64,000 nucleotides of DNA from an uncultured Pelagibacteraceae bacterium (GCA_902573835.1 CACGKZ010000002.1:1-64000); one strand, 5' to 3'; positions 31,110 to 42,951 are shown, counted from the first letter of the stretch. Program-made: numbers and translations. Notes: generated by a model from the letters alone, not told the origin.

Positions 31110-32310
31110 ATAAATTTTGTTTTGTAATTATTTTCAATTGTTCTACCGCAGGCTGGTTATATGGATTTATTTTTAAATTTTCAGCTAAAAATACAGTTTC
31201 TAAAATAAAATAAGAAAATAATTCACCAAGAGTTTCCTCATTTTTTTTTATTATTTCTATAGAAAGGTAGGGTATTTTTTTAGTTTTAAACAATGAGATA
31301 ATAGCATTTTTTTGATTTTCTAAAAGTTCGCACATATTTGTATTATTTAGAGCATTAATAAATAGTCCTCTATTTTTTTTTATTTTTTTACATTTTAATG
31401 AAAAAACATAAAAAAAATTATCTTTTGGCCCATCTAAATAAAGTTGAAGGAGACTGTGATGATCGCGCGGTCCTACAGAAATTAATGGAATCTTTCCTTT
31501 ACCCCTTTTTCCTAAACTTTCTGCAATAAGTTGTTGGCACCAGAGCATGAAATATTTTAATTCTTGAGAATAATTTAATAAAACCAAAGAATTAATTTTT
31601 TTTGAATTATAAATTCTCGATATATTTAGTAAATTTTTTATCAAAATTAATTTTTTTTTGTAAAGAAAATTTAAGATATTTTTTTTAAACTTTATAACAT
31701 TGACGCCTGTAAGAAAACACGGAACCAATGCTGTCTCAGAAAATATAGAATATCTTCCTCCTATATATTTTCGATGAAAAATAATTTTAATTTTTAAGTC
31801 TTTTGCAAACGAACTAAGATGATTTTTTTTATTTTCTGTAATTATTATTGAGTTTTTACCATTAAAATTTGCTTTCTTTTTAAGTGAATTTATAATTGAT
31901 AAAACTTCAACTGTATTTCCAGATTTAGATATTATTATAAATAAAGAATTTTTTAAGTTACTTGTTTTGTTTAATTTATTTATCTGATCAATTTCAAGAT
32001 TGTTAATGAATATCAACTCTTTTTTAATTTGTTTCTTTAAAAAATAATTTATTGCTTGTGCTCCTAATATTGATCCACCTAAACCAATAGTTATAATTCT
32101 TTTAAATTTTTTGTATCTTTTCAATTCAGCAAAACTAAAGTTCATTTTAAAATCGTTTGAAAATGAGTAAAACATATTTTTATTATCTTTCATGTCTTCT
32201 TTTGTTTTTTTTATTAAGTTCTCAATTTTTTTTTTATTAAAACCATTAAAATTTGGAAAAGTATTATCTGGAATAAAACTTTGAAAATTTATATTTTTTT
32301 GTAGGGACAT
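31090..32310 (-). CDS. pgi: Glucose-6-phosphate isomerase (short form)
   Basis: Interconverts glucose-6-phosphate and fructose-6-phosphate. The sugar-phosphate-binding segments GLGGSILGAQ and ISKSGNTVEVLS, and the C-terminal NPYNQPAVEQLK with its catalytic lysine, are visible. At 406 residues it is much shorter than the ~550-residue E. coli enzyme and belongs to a compact form. Its start abuts the lipoprotein gene. Confidence 0.9.
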   Translation of the reverse strand: MSLQKNINFQSFIPDNTFPNFNGFNKKKIENLIKKTKEDMKDNKNMFYSFSNDFKMNFSFAELKRYKKFKRIITIGLGGSILGAQAINYFLKKQIKKELIFINNLEIDQINKLNKTSNLKNSLFIIISKSGNTVEVLSIINSLKKKANFNGKNSIIITENKKNHLSSFAKDLKIKIIFHRKYIGGRYSIFSETALVPCFLTGVNVIKFKKNILNFLYKKKLILIKNLLNISRIYNSKKINSLVLLNYSQELKYFMLWCQQLIAESLGKRGKGKIPLISVGPRDHHSLLQLYLDGPKDNFFYVFSLKCKKIKKNRGLFINALNNTNMCELLENQKNAIISLFKTKKIPYLSIEIIKKNEETLGELFSYFILETVFLAENLKINPYNQPAVEQLKIITKQNLFKKIQK

Positions 32311-32600
32311 TAGTTCTTCCTGATTTCTTCTAGAAAAATATTTTCTAGTTCTGATTTCTCCTCAGACTTACCACCCTCGCTTACTACTCCAAGAATATTC
32401 TTATTTTCTTTATTAGTTTCACTATCAGATCTTGGTTTTGGTAACTCACCCATCTTGGGTGGAAGAGACAGTGGACCTCTTTTTTCAATTAAAAATTCAT
32501 CAGTTGTTCTGGTCTTCTCATTTCTCAATGCTTTACCAGCTTCACTGAATGCTCCGCAAGATACTAAAAAGATAAATAATAATAGATATTTAATTTTCAT
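32310..32600 (-). CDS. Small lipoprotein, DUF3035-like
   Basis: A 96-residue secreted lipoprotein. The signal peptide ends in a lipobox LVSC, predicting acylation of C15. After it comes [18 protein letters not shown], the DUF3035 pattern, and LPKP; the rest is charged and likely flexible. It overlaps the 3' end of lspA, the peptidase that would mature it, by 11 bases. The function is unknown. Confidence 0.8.
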   Translation of the reverse strand: MKIKYLLLFIFLVSCGAFSEAGKALRNEKTRTTDEFLIEKRGPLSLPPKMGELPKPRSDSETNKENKNILGVVSEGGKSEEKSELENIFLEEIRKN

Positions 32601-33030
32601 TTTTTTGTTTGTTAAATATTAGTTCGTTTAATATCATGAATATAATACCTAATGATATAAAAATATCAGCAATATTAAAAGTGAACCAATGAAATTCTTT
32701 AATATGAAAATCTATAAAATCTGGCACTGCTTTATAAATAATTCTATCATATAAATTTCCTATAGCTCCACCAATTATTAATGAAAAAAATATCTTTTCA
32801 CTAGTTTTAGATTTTAACATTAAATAAATTAAAACTAATATTATAAAAAAGATCAAAATTGAGAGCATATTATAATATATCCCAGCATTTAAACTAAAAA
32901 GGCCAAAACCTATGCCTGTGTTAAAAACTAAATTTAAATTTAAGTAATTATTAATAAATAGATATTTATCATTTTCTAAAAGATTTAATATTAAATTTTT
33001 TGAATATCTATCAAGAAAAAAAATTATCAC
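32590..33030 (-). CDS. lspA: Lipoprotein signal peptidase LspA
   Basis: An inner-membrane aspartic protease that cleaves prolipoproteins. Catalytic aspartates lie in GNLYDRI and FNIADIF; the first-helix motif FLDRYSK is also present. The only ordinary in-frame start is GTG 33028-33030, which removes most of the first membrane helix. The frame stays open upstream to 33100 and encodes [11 protein letters not shown], the missing helix, but contains no ATG, GTG or TTG. The real start is probably an ATT or ATA at 33049-33081. It follows ileS, a common arrangement. Confidence 0.88.
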   Translation of the reverse strand: MIIFFLDRYSKNLILNLLENDKYLFINNYLNLNLVFNTGIGFGLFSLNAGIYYNMLSILIFFIILVLIYLMLKSKTSEKIFFSLIIGGAIGNLYDRIIYKAVPDFIDFHIKEFHWFTFNIADIFISLGIIFMILNELIFNKQKNEN

Positions 33031-33095
33031 AACAAAAAAAAGGAAATAAATATTTTCTTTTTTAAATATTTTATTTTTTATGTTTTGAAAATTAA

Positions 33096-35831
33096 TCAGA
33101 GCTCACTTCCCGCTAAATTTGAACATCTTGTACATTTATTTTCTAATATTTTCCAGCACCTTTCGCATTTTTTTCCCTTGGCTTTGCTTACTTCAATTTT
33201 TAATTCGTCTTTCTCTGATAATTTTTTTACTGCTTTTGAAACTATAAAATACTCAGCCAAATCAATATCATTAAGTAATTCGAATTTTTCTTTATTAATA
33301 CTTAATTTAATTTCAGCTTCTAAGCTTGAACCTATCTCTTTACTTGCTCTTTTTTCTTCAATAGCAACATTTGTTTCTTGTTTTATTTTAAATAAATTCG
33401 ACCATTTTTCGTAAAGTTTATCATTTTTCCAATTTTTAGGTATCTTCACAAAGCTATTTTCGTGAATACTATCATTTTTTTTATTAACTAAACTGTATAT
33501 CTCCTCTGTAGTGAAAACTAAAATTGGTGCAAACCACTTTAATAAGCTTTCTAGAATAATGTTAAGAACAGTAACACAATTCTTTCTTTTCTTTGAATTT
33601 AAACTATCACAGTAAAGAACATCTTTTCTGATATCAAAATAAAAAGAAGAAAGATCAAGGGCACAAAAATTTAATAGCTCTTTGTATAATTTATGAAAAT
33701 TATAGCTTTTTAAGTTTTCTGTTACGGAATTACTTATTAAGTACAATTTATGCAATATGAATTGCTCAAGTTCATCAAACTCATTCAAGTTAATTTTTTC
33801 AAAATCTTGTTTTTCAAAATTATCTTTTAAATTTCCAAGCATATAACGAAAGGTATTTCTAATTTTTCTATAAGACTCTGCATGCTGTATTAAAATATTT
33901 TTATCTATTCTTAAGTCTTCAGAATAGTCAGATGCAGAAGCCCAAACTCTGAGAATGTCTGCACCATAATTTTTTAATATTTCCTCTGGAGAAATAACGT
34001 TTCCCATAGATTTTGACATTTTCATACCTTTGCCATCAACAACAAAGCCATGAGAAAGAATGCTTTTAAAAGGTGCTTTACCTCTAGTTCCGCATGACTC
34101 TAAAAGTGATGAATGAAACCAGCCTCTGTGCTGGTCAGAACCTTCTAAATACATGTCTGCAGGCCATTTTAAATCTTTTCTTTTTTCTAGAACAAAGCTA
34201 TGTGTTGAACCACTATCAAACCATACTTCAACGATATCATTTAATTTTTCATAATCATTAGGATCATAGCTATCTCCCAAAAAAACTTTCGGATCATCGG
34301 TAAACCAACAATCTGACCCTTGTTTTTCATAAATTCCAGCGATTCTATCTATAACCTCTTGGTCTCTTAGAGGTTCTTTTGTTTTTTTGTTTATGAAAAT
34401 TGGTAAAGGAACTCCCCACACTCTTTGTCTTGAAACACACCAGTCTGGTCTTCCCTCTATCATAGACAAAAGTCTATCTTTTCCTTTCTTTGGAAAAAAA
34501 TTAGTTTCATTAATTGATTTAATAGCTTTCTTTCTTAAATCGTTTTTCTGCATAGATATAAACCATTGTGGTGTAGCCCTATAAATAAGTGGTGCTTTTG
34601 ACCTCCATGAATGCGGATAAGTGTGATTTAACTTGTCATTTTTTAATAATTTTTTTTGCTCTTTAAGTTTCTCTATTACGATGTTGTCAGCTTTAAAAAC
34701 ATGTGTATTTTCAAAAAAAGGAATTTCTTTAGTATAAAGTCCTGAATTATCAACAGTGTAGAGAGAAGGAATATTATTTTTTAAGCATAAATTAAAATCA
34801 TCTGGGCCATGACTTGGTGCACAGTGAACAATTCCAGTTCCTTGCTCAAGGTTTACAAATTGTGCGTCTAACATAGGGACGTCATAGTCAAATTTCATTT
34901 TTAAAAATGGATGACTACAAATTGTATTTTGAAATTCTGAACCTTTAAATTTTCTTAACTCTTTATAACTTTTAATTTCACAAGCTTTAATAATTTCTTT
35001 TACTAGATTTGATGCGACTACAATTTTTTTTTCTTTAAAATTTTGAAGATTACCTATTTCTAATATTGAATAATCAATATTACTGTTGAAGGCTAAAGCT
35101 TTATTTGCCGGTATCGTCCATGGTGTTGTTGTCCATATAATGATGGTAGTATCTTTTAAAAAATCTTTATCCGTTTCCTTAACTTTAAAACCAACATATA
35201 TTGTGTTAGACGTATGATCCATATATTCCACTTCTGCGTCTGCTAATGCGGTCTTTTCCACTGTCGACCAAAGAACTGGTTTAAAACCCTGATACAAACT
35301 TCCATCTAGAAGAAATTTGCCTAATTCTCTAACTATCTGAGCTTCTGCCCCATAACTCATTGTAGAATAATAATTGTCAAAATCTCCTACCACGCCCAGT
35401 CTTTTGAACTCTTTAATATGCACATCGATCCAACTTTCTGCGAACTCTCTACACTCTTGTCTAAAATCTTTAATAGGTACTTCGTCTTTATTTTTTTTCT
35501 TTTTTTTATACTGTTCTTCAATTTTCCACTCGATTGGAAGTCCGTGACAGTCCCAACCTGGAACGTAAATAGAGTCTTTGCCGTTCATTTGATGAAACCT
35601 AGTTATCATATCTTTTAAAATTTTATTTAAAGCAGTTCCCATATGTATATGACCATTCGCATATGGTGGCCCATCGTGAAGTACAAATTTTTCTTTTCCT
35701 TTAGATTTTTCTCTTAACTTTTTATAAAGATCAATTTTTTCCCAATGTTGAATTATATCCGGCTCTTTATTTGGTAAATTTGCTTTCATTGAAAAAGCTG
35801 TTTTGGGAAGTTGTAAATTTTCTTTAGACAT
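33096..35831 (-). CDS. ileS: Isoleucyl-tRNA synthetase
   Basis: Class I synthetase charging tRNA-Ile. The HIGH-type motif [11 protein letters not shown], the editing domain and KMSKSMGN are present. The C-terminal zinc finger has four cysteines in CERCW and CTRC. At 911 residues it is the standard bacterial type. It ends just before the lspA region and starts one base after ribF. Confidence 0.97.
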   Translation of the reverse strand: MSKENLQLPKTAFSMKANLPNKEPDIIQHWEKIDLYKKLREKSKGKEKFVLHDGPPYANGHIHMGTALNKILKDMITRFHQMNGKDSIYVPGWDCHGLPIEWKIEEQYKKKKKNKDEVPIKDFRQECREFAESWIDVHIKEFKRLGVVGDFDNYYSTMSYGAEAQIVRELGKFLLDGSLYQGFKPVLWSTVEKTALADAEVEYMDHTSNTIYVGFKVKETDKDFLKDTTIIIWTTTPWTIPANKALAFNSNIDYSILEIGNLQNFKEKKIVVASNLVKEIIKACEIKSYKELRKFKGSEFQNTICSHPFLKMKFDYDVPMLDAQFVNLEQGTGIVHCAPSHGPDDFNLCLKNNIPSLYTVDNSGLYTKEIPFFENTHVFKADNIVIEKLKEQKKLLKNDKLNHTYPHSWRSKAPLIYRATPQWFISMQKNDLRKKAIKSINETNFFPKKGKDRLLSMIEGRPDWCVSRQRVWGVPLPIFINKKTKEPLRDQEVIDRIAGIYEKQGSDCWFTDDPKVFLGDSYDPNDYEKLNDIVEVWFDSGSTHSFVLEKRKDLKWPADMYLEGSDQHRGWFHSSLLESCGTRGKAPFKSILSHGFVVDGKGMKMSKSMGNVISPEEILKNYGADILRVWASASDYSEDLRIDKNILIQHAESYRKIRNTFRYMLGNLKDNFEKQDFEKINLNEFDELEQFILHKLYLISNSVTENLKSYNFHKLYKELLNFCALDLSSFYFDIRKDVLYCDSLNSKKRKNCVTVLNIILESLLKWFAPILVFTTEEIYSLVNKKNDSIHENSFVKIPKNWKNDKLYEKWSNLFKIKQETNVAIEEKRASKEIGSSLEAEIKLSINKEKFELLNDIDLAEYFIVSKAVKKLSEKDELKIEVSKAKGKKCERCWKILENKCTRCSNLAGSEL

Positions 35832-35832
35832 T

Positions 35833-36738
35833 TTATTTTGCTTGTTTTATATCTTTTTTAATTTGATTTTTTAATTCTATTATATTGTTAAATTTTTTTT
35901 CAGGTCTTATAAATTTATTAAATATCACATTGATAGTTTTATTATATAAGTTTTTTTTAATTCCAAAAATATTTACCTCTAATAAAAGTTTTTTTCCATT
36001 AAATGTTGGTCTATAACCAATGTTTGCTATACCTTTTTTGGATATATTGTTAATTTTTATATTTACAGCGTAAACACCAAACTTGGGTATTATGTATTTT
36101 TTTAACAAAATATTGCATGTAGGAAAGCCGATTTTTCTTCCTCTTTGAGAGCCTTTAATAACTTTGCCAATAATTTCCCATTTTCTATTTAATAAGTAAT
36201 TAGCTTTTTTTACTTCACCACTTTTTAATAATTTTCTTATTATTGTTGAAGAGATAGTTTTTTTTCTTTTCTTTAAAGGAGGTGTTATGACTGTTTTATA
36301 AAAAAATTTTTTTTCGAATTTTTTTAACTTAGAAACATCACCCTCTCTTTTATTTCCAAATTTGAAGTTTTTGCTCACATATAAGTATTTACATTTAATT
36401 TTTTGAAATAATATTTTGTAAATAAAATCTTTATAAGTTAATTTAGAAAATTTTTTATTAAATTTTTGAATAATAACAAAGTCTAATTTTTCTTTTTTTA
36501 AATTGGAAATTTTTTGAGGTAGTATATCAAGTCTGTGATTTGTAATTTTTTTATTAAAAAACATTACTGGAACAGGTTCAAAAGTTAAAAGTCCAAACTT
36601 TTTTTTCATTTTTTTTGCTTTTTTATAAGCAGATCTTAAAACTTTTTTGTGCCCAACATGTATTCCATCAAAATTTCCAACAGCAATTACTGAATTTTTG
36701 TAATTATTACTTATAGATGTGCTTTTGAATATTTTCAT
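35833..36738 (-). CDS. ribF: Bifunctional riboflavin kinase/FAD synthetase
   Basis: Makes FMN and FAD from riboflavin. The N-terminal nucleotidyltransferase domain shows AVGNFDGIHVGHKKVL and SSTIIRKLLKSGEV. The C-terminal kinase domain shows GRKIGFPTCNI and YGVYAVNI-type sequence (KFGVYAVNI). It is 301 residues long. The gene is unusually lysine-rich even for this genome. It lies in the common ribF-ileS-lspA order. Confidence 0.93.
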   Translation of the reverse strand: MKIFKSTSISNNYKNSVIAVGNFDGIHVGHKKVLRSAYKKAKKMKKKFGLLTFEPVPVMFFNKKITNHRLDILPQKISNLKKEKLDFVIIQKFNKKFSKLTYKDFIYKILFQKIKCKYLYVSKNFKFGNKREGDVSKLKKFEKKFFYKTVITPPLKKRKKTISSTIIRKLLKSGEVKKANYLLNRKWEIIGKVIKGSQRGRKIGFPTCNILLKKYIIPKFGVYAVNIKINNISKKGIANIGYRPTFNGKKLLLEVNIFGIKKNLYNKTINVIFNKFIRPEKKFNNIIELKNQIKKDIKQAK

Positions 36739-36740
36739 TT

Positions 36741-37550
36741 TTACCAGTGTAATTTTTCTTGTATAAAATTTGTTTCAACATTATATCTTTTTAAAATATT
36801 GCTTAAGTTATCTGACCCTTTAATTTCATTTTTATGAATCCCATCTGTAATAAAAAGAGAGTCTTGTTTTATCAAATTGGCTCCTTTTATATCTGTTCTC
36901 AAATTATCTCCAATTACTAAAGCTTTGTCGTTTTCTTTTAAAATCGAATTATAAATTTCTTTATGCGGTTTACCGAAATAAACTACTTCTCCACCTATCT
37001 TTTCAAATATTTTAGCTATACTTCCAGCACAATATTCTTGGGTAGTGCCTCTATCCACAATTAAATCAGGATTTGTACAGATCATTTTTTTATCAGTACT
37101 GTTTTCAAGTAATTTTTCATAAAAATTCAATTTATCCATTTCACTATCGTAGAGACCTGTACATAAAATATAGTCACATTTATCTAGCTCTGTTTTATGA
37201 TTTTCCAAACCTTCAAAAATCTTACTATCTCTTTCAGGGCCTAGATGAAAAAAAAGTTTACCATAACTGAAGTTTTTAATTGAATTTATAGCAGCTTCGC
37301 CTGATGTAAGTATATTATTCAAAAATTTTTTATTTATTTGCATTTTTTCAATTAGAAATTTTCTTACGTCGTAAACTGGTCTAGGGGCATTCGACAAAAA
37401 GACATAATTTTTCTTGTTATTATATAACTCTTCAATTGTTTTAATTGCTCCTTCAAAAGGTTTAATCCCATTATGGACTACTCCCCAAAGATCGATTATG
37501 AAATGATCGTAATTGTTAAAAATGTTCTTTAAATGATCTAGTTTTTTCAA
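36741..37550 (-). CDS. HAD-IIA family sugar phosphatase
   Basis: A HAD-superfamily subclass IIA hydrolase of 269 residues. Motif I is IIDLWGVVHNG (tryptophan after the nucleophile aspartate is seen in this alphaproteobacterial subfamily), motif II FLSNAPRP, motif III around FGKPHKEIY and motif IV VIGDNLRTDIKGA. The substrate is not known. It is the first gene of the minus-strand ribF-ileS block and is divergent from groES. Confidence 0.85.
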   Translation of the reverse strand: MKKLDHLKNIFNNYDHFIIDLWGVVHNGIKPFEGAIKTIEELYNNKKNYVFLSNAPRPVYDVRKFLIEKMQINKKFLNNILTSGEAAINSIKNFSYGKLFFHLGPERDSKIFEGLENHKTELDKCDYILCTGLYDSEMDKLNFYEKLLENSTDKKMICTNPDLIVDRGTTQEYCAGSIAKIFEKIGGEVVYFGKPHKEIYNSILKENDKALVIGDNLRTDIKGANLIKQDSLFITDGIHKNEIKGSDNLSNILKRYNVETNFIQEKLHW

Positions 37551-37634
37551 ATTAAATTGTCCTTTAAATACCTTATAAAAAAGTTAATAAAATATAGCAA
37601 TATCAAGACTTTTAGCTAAATTATGTCTTCTTCT

Positions 37635-37662
37635 CTTGAAATTTCAATAAAACTCACCATAT
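37635..37662 (+). promoter_or_regulatory. Heat-shock (RpoH-type) promoter of groESL
   Basis: CTTGAA at 37635-37640 and CCATAT at 37657-37662 are separated by 16 bases. This resembles the alphaproteobacterial sigma-32 consensus (CTTG followed by CCATAT-like -10). The predicted transcript would begin about 20 bases before the groES start. No CIRCE inverted repeat is seen in the 136-base gap. Confidence 0.6.
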
Positions 37663-37687
37663 CAGCTTGTACAAACAGGAGATTAAA

Positions 37688-39665
<1,978 letters not shown>

Positions 39666-39671
39666 TTTCAC

Positions 39672-40349
39672 TTAACCCAATGAATTTAAAAAAGGCTGCA
39701 AACTTGCGGCCTTTTTTTTTGCAACAAATAAACATGCAGTCGAGTTTAGAATCTGTCCATCCTTAAGAACTCTAAGATTATTATCAAGCAAAGTTTTACC
39801 TGTAGATGTAATATCTGTTATAATTTCCGAAGATCCTATAAAAGGATAAGTTTCAGTGGCACCAAGACTTGATATCAACTTATATTGAGTTACGCCTTTA
39901 GAAAGTAGGAAATCGTTAGTTAAGTTGGGATATTTTGTTGCTACTCTTAACCTTGTATTTCTTTTAGATCTTATATCGAAAGATACTTCCTCAAGATCAG
40001 CAATTGTTTGGACATCAATCCAATCATCTGGAACTGCAACGACTAAATTGGCTTTTCCAAAATTAAGTTTGTTTTTAATTATAATCTTATCTCGCAAATT
40101 TTTTTCAGACTCATTTAAGAGATCTAGACCTGAAATTCCAAGATCGAGAGTACCATCGCCCATTCTTTGTATGATCTCTTTAGCATGAAGATAAATTATT
40201 TTTAAATTAGGTTTATTTTCAATAGTTGCAAAATAATTCCTCTCTTTGTTGTTTTGTAATATTTTAAAACCCTTCTCTTCAAAGAAAGATATCGCTTTAT
40301 CTTTTAATCGACCTTTGCTTGGTAAACCTATGGTAATTAAGTTTTTCAT
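39672..40349 (-). CDS. hisG: ATP phosphoribosyltransferase catalytic subunit, short form
   Basis: First enzyme of histidine synthesis. It is the short form (225 residues), lacking the C-terminal regulatory domain and therefore needing HisZ. The ITIGLPSKGRL start, the DLGISGLDLL segment and the PRPP-loop-like region EIITDITSTGKTL are visible. The hisZ gene lies directly upstream with a 4-base overlap. The last residues (KKKAASLQPF) are written across the groEL terminator hairpin. Confidence 0.93.
   Translation of the reverse strand: MKNLITIGLPSKGRLKDKAISFFEEKGFKILQNNKERNYFATIENKPNLKIIYLHAKEIIQRMGDGTLDLGISGLDLLNESEKNLRDKIIIKNKLNFGKANLVVAVPDDWIDVQTIADLEEVSFDIRSKRNTRLRVATKYPNLTNDFLLSKGVTQYKLISSLGATETYPFIGSSEIITDITSTGKTLLDNNLRVLKDGQILNSTACLFVAKKKAASLQPFLNSLG
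39688..39720 (+). terminator. Intrinsic terminator of groESL, reading in both directions
   Basis: A 12-bp stem pairs 39688-39699 with 39706-39717, with one G-U wobble and a 6-base loop, and continues into a T9 tract (39712-39720). The six leading A residues make it work as a terminator on the minus strand too. It starts 22 bases after groEL and lies inside the last codons of the convergent hisG gene. Confidence 0.85.
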
Positions 40350-41383
40350 ATGTTTTTAAGATTAATTGCTGCACCCACTGCAGGAATATTTTTTTTTGCA
40401 CCTAAACTTTTTAATAAATCATCATAACGACCGCCTCTTGCAATTTCTTTCTGTCCCGCGAAAATTTCAAATACAATACCTGTGTAATACTCTATATCTC
40501 TTCCAAAATTAGAAATAAAATTTACATCTTCTTTAAGTTTTTTTAAGTTTTGAATTGATCTAAATTCATTGAAAATATTCCTTTTTAGATTATTTTTTTT
40601 TGTAAATTCAAAAAGTTTTTTTTCTAATTGAGATAATTTACAATTTATTTTAAGAAAAGATCTTATAATTTTAACAATTTTTTTTCCTTCATTAAATGAT
40701 CTTGGGTCTTTTATTTTTTTATCAAATCTGTTTAATATTTCGAATATCGATCTTCCCGCAATTACTCTGTCTTTGTCCATCTTTTTCATTTCATAAAATC
40801 GTTTCTTATCTGTATCAAAAGTTTCAGCATCAATATCTGAATTTTTCTCCAATCTTTTTAAAAGATCTTCAAAATATCTTGGTCTCCAGAAGTGTCTTAT
40901 TAATCTTAATTTCCATCTTTCAGGCATATCGAGTGAATTAATTAAACTTTTAAATAAACTTACATCTCCAACTTTAATTTGGATTTTTTTACTTTTAATT
41001 TTCCTGGCAGAGTTTAAAATTGTTGAGATAACTTTAAAATCATCTTGTATTTGATTTTTGGAACCGAAAATTTCAATTCCTAACTGGTCATTAACAAAAT
41101 CAGAATTTTTCTTCTCCGATCTTCTATAAGCTTGGCCCGAGTAATAAATTTTTGATTTAGTTTTTTTTTGTAAATAATTTAAAGAAGATGCTACTGTAAG
41201 GTCTGGTCTTAAACACATAATTTTACCATCCTCACTCTCAAACGTCAGCATTGAACTTCTAAATTTTTCACCAGATCTTTCAATAATAAACTCGGAGTCT
41301 AATAATACATCTGGTTCGGATAACTCAAATCCACTATTTTTAAAAGTTTTTATAATTTGTTCAGATAATTTTTTTGATCTCAT
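40346..41383 (-). CDS. hisZ: ATP phosphoribosyltransferase regulatory subunit HisZ
   Basis: A HisRS-like paralogue without tRNA-charging function, required by short HisG. It keeps class II core features: motif 2-like region YYSGQAYRRSEKKNSDF and the glycine-rich ARGGRYDDLLKSLG. There is no anticodon-binding domain; at 345 residues it is shorter than HisS. It overlaps the 3' end of hisS by 23 bases. Confidence 0.88.
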   Translation of the reverse strand: MRSKKLSEQIIKTFKNSGFELSEPDVLLDSEFIIERSGEKFRSSMLTFESEDGKIMCLRPDLTVASSLNYLQKKTKSKIYYSGQAYRRSEKKNSDFVNDQLGIEIFGSKNQIQDDFKVISTILNSARKIKSKKIQIKVGDVSLFKSLINSLDMPERWKLRLIRHFWRPRYFEDLLKRLEKNSDIDAETFDTDKKRFYEMKKMDKDRVIAGRSIFEILNRFDKKIKDPRSFNEGKKIVKIIRSFLKINCKLSQLEKKLFEFTKKNNLKRNIFNEFRSIQNLKKLKEDVNFISNFGRDIEYYTGIVFEIFAGQKEIARGGRYDDLLKSLGAKKNIPAVGAAINLKNI

Positions 41384-42695
41384 TGGCTAACTCTTTAATT
41401 GTTGTTGATATTTCATTTCCTGAAACTAGATTTCGTAATGTTGGTTTACCTGTTTTAATTTCATTTTCACCATAAAGAATAACAGCTGGTGATTTTATCT
41501 TATTCGCGTATTCCATTTGTTTTTTTAACTTTCCTTCCCCGGGATAAATTTCAACACTAATACCCTCAGATCTTAAAATTGTTTGTAAACTAATATATTC
41601 TTTCATTGAGCTTTTTTCGAAAATACAAATTACAATAGGTTTTGTTTGCTTGACTTTGAATTCTTTTTTTTGCATCAACGCATAAACTAACCTATCTAAT
41701 CCTATTGAGATACCAGTTGCGGGGGCATCGTAATTACCAAAATTACTTACAAGGTTATCATACCTTCCACCACCGCCTATGGAACCAAATTGTACGACCT
41801 GTCCTTTATTATTTTTTACATCAAATTTCAAGTTCACTTCGAAAATTGGACCCGTATAATATTCTAATCCTCTTATTACAGAGGGATCAACTTCAAAGTT
41901 ACTAAAATTGTAATCATTAAATATTTTTAATATTTCTTTTAAATCTTCTGTTTCAGGTGAGTTATTATTTAATTCCTTTTCTAATAAATCTATATTTTTT
42001 AAACTTAAATTTGCTCCTTTAGTAAAATCTCCAGATTTATCTTTTCTACCTTCTCCTAACAATTTTTTAACACCATCCCAGCCAAGTCTATCAACTTTAT
42101 CTAGGGCTCTTAGAGTTGCTAATTTTTGTTCTTCGCTATCTATTTTAATTTTTTTGAATATTTCCTCAGTAATTTTTCTTGATGAAATTTTAATAATATA
42201 TTCTTTTTTATTTAACCCACAATTCTCAAGTATTTCCGAAATCAAAACACATAACTCAGCATCAGCTTGTAAACTTTTTGTACCAACGAAATCTGCATCA
42301 AATTGCAAAAATTCTCTAAATCTTCCTGGCCCAGGTTTCTCATTTCTCCATACTGTTCCAAGTTGATATCTTTTAAATGGTTTTGGAATCTCTAAGTAAT
42401 TTTTTGCAACGTATCTAGCTAATGGTGCTGTCAAATCATATCTGAGAGAAAGCCAATTTTTTTCATCTTGAAATGAAAAAACACCTTCATCCGGTCTATC
42501 TTTGTCAGGTAGAAATTTTCCAATGCTATCCGTATACTCAAAACTTGGGGTTTCGAGATACTGAAAACCGTACTTAATCATGACTTCCTTAATATTAGAA
42601 ATTATGAAATCACGTACGAGTAATTCTTTTTCTTGTCTATCAACAAATCCTAACGGAAGATCTTTTGAGGGTTTGTTTTTTTTATCTTTCTTCAT
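41361..42695 (-). CDS. hisS: Histidyl-tRNA synthetase
   Basis: Class II synthetase, 444 residues. Motif 2 (FKRYQLGTVWRNEKPGPGR), the histidine A loop region (GLEYYTGPIFEV) and motif 3 (GGGGRYDNLVSNFG) are present, followed by an anticodon-binding domain. I start at ATG 42693-42695 (MKKDKKNKPS); the longer frame runs through the tRNA-His gene and is not coding. It lies 4 bases after that tRNA, its own substrate. Confidence 0.95.
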   Translation of the reverse strand: MKKDKKNKPSKDLPLGFVDRQEKELLVRDFIISNIKEVMIKYGFQYLETPSFEYTDSIGKFLPDKDRPDEGVFSFQDEKNWLSLRYDLTAPLARYVAKNYLEIPKPFKRYQLGTVWRNEKPGPGRFREFLQFDADFVGTKSLQADAELCVLISEILENCGLNKKEYIIKISSRKITEEIFKKIKIDSEEQKLATLRALDKVDRLGWDGVKKLLGEGRKDKSGDFTKGANLSLKNIDLLEKELNNNSPETEDLKEILKIFNDYNFSNFEVDPSVIRGLEYYTGPIFEVNLKFDVKNNKGQVVQFGSIGGGGRYDNLVSNFGNYDAPATGISIGLDRLVYALMQKKEFKVKQTKPIVICIFEKSSMKEYISLQTILRSEGISVEIYPGEGKLKKQMEYANKIKSPAVILYGENEIKTGKPTLRNLVSGNEISTTIKELANEIKKII

Positions 42696-42699
42696 TTTA

Positions 42700-42776
42700 T
42701 GGTACAGCAGGGTGGATTCGAACCACCGACCCCTAGTTCCACAAACTAGTGCTCTAACCAACTGAGCTACTGCTGC
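42700..42776 (-). tRNA. tRNA-His (GTG)
   Basis: A 77-base cloverleaf on the minus strand with CCA encoded (complement of tgg at 42700-42702). The anticodon stem-loop is CTAGT-TTGTGGA-ACTAG, anticodon GUG. The T arm has GGTTCGAATCC. The acceptor stem pairs GCAGCAG with CTGCTGT, giving G1-U72 and discriminator A73, and the base before G1 is T, so no G-1 is encoded. This is the noncanonical alphaproteobacterial type rather than the usual G-1:C73 form. Confidence 0.97.
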
Positions 42777-42951
42777 ATAACTCCTTTTTATATTAATTAT
42801 TGATAAATTTGTATTTTAAAATATGTAATGATTTAGCTAAGCAATAGCCTAGCGTGCATTCTGTGAGAATGTGAATAAATTTGGTATATTTTTTTTCTAT
42901 TCATTTTTGTCTATTTAAGAAATAAATGTGTCTTTTTCAAGGATTAATTAA

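Noticed and set aside
37551-37634. CIRCE element before groES
   Set aside because: No TTAGCACTC-type inverted repeat is present; only the sigma-32-like boxes are supported.
42580-42765. Open frame running through tRNA-His on the plus strand
   Set aside because: It overlaps the tRNA and the hisS 5' end; the DSNHRPLVPQ-like string is the familiar artefact of translating a tRNA.
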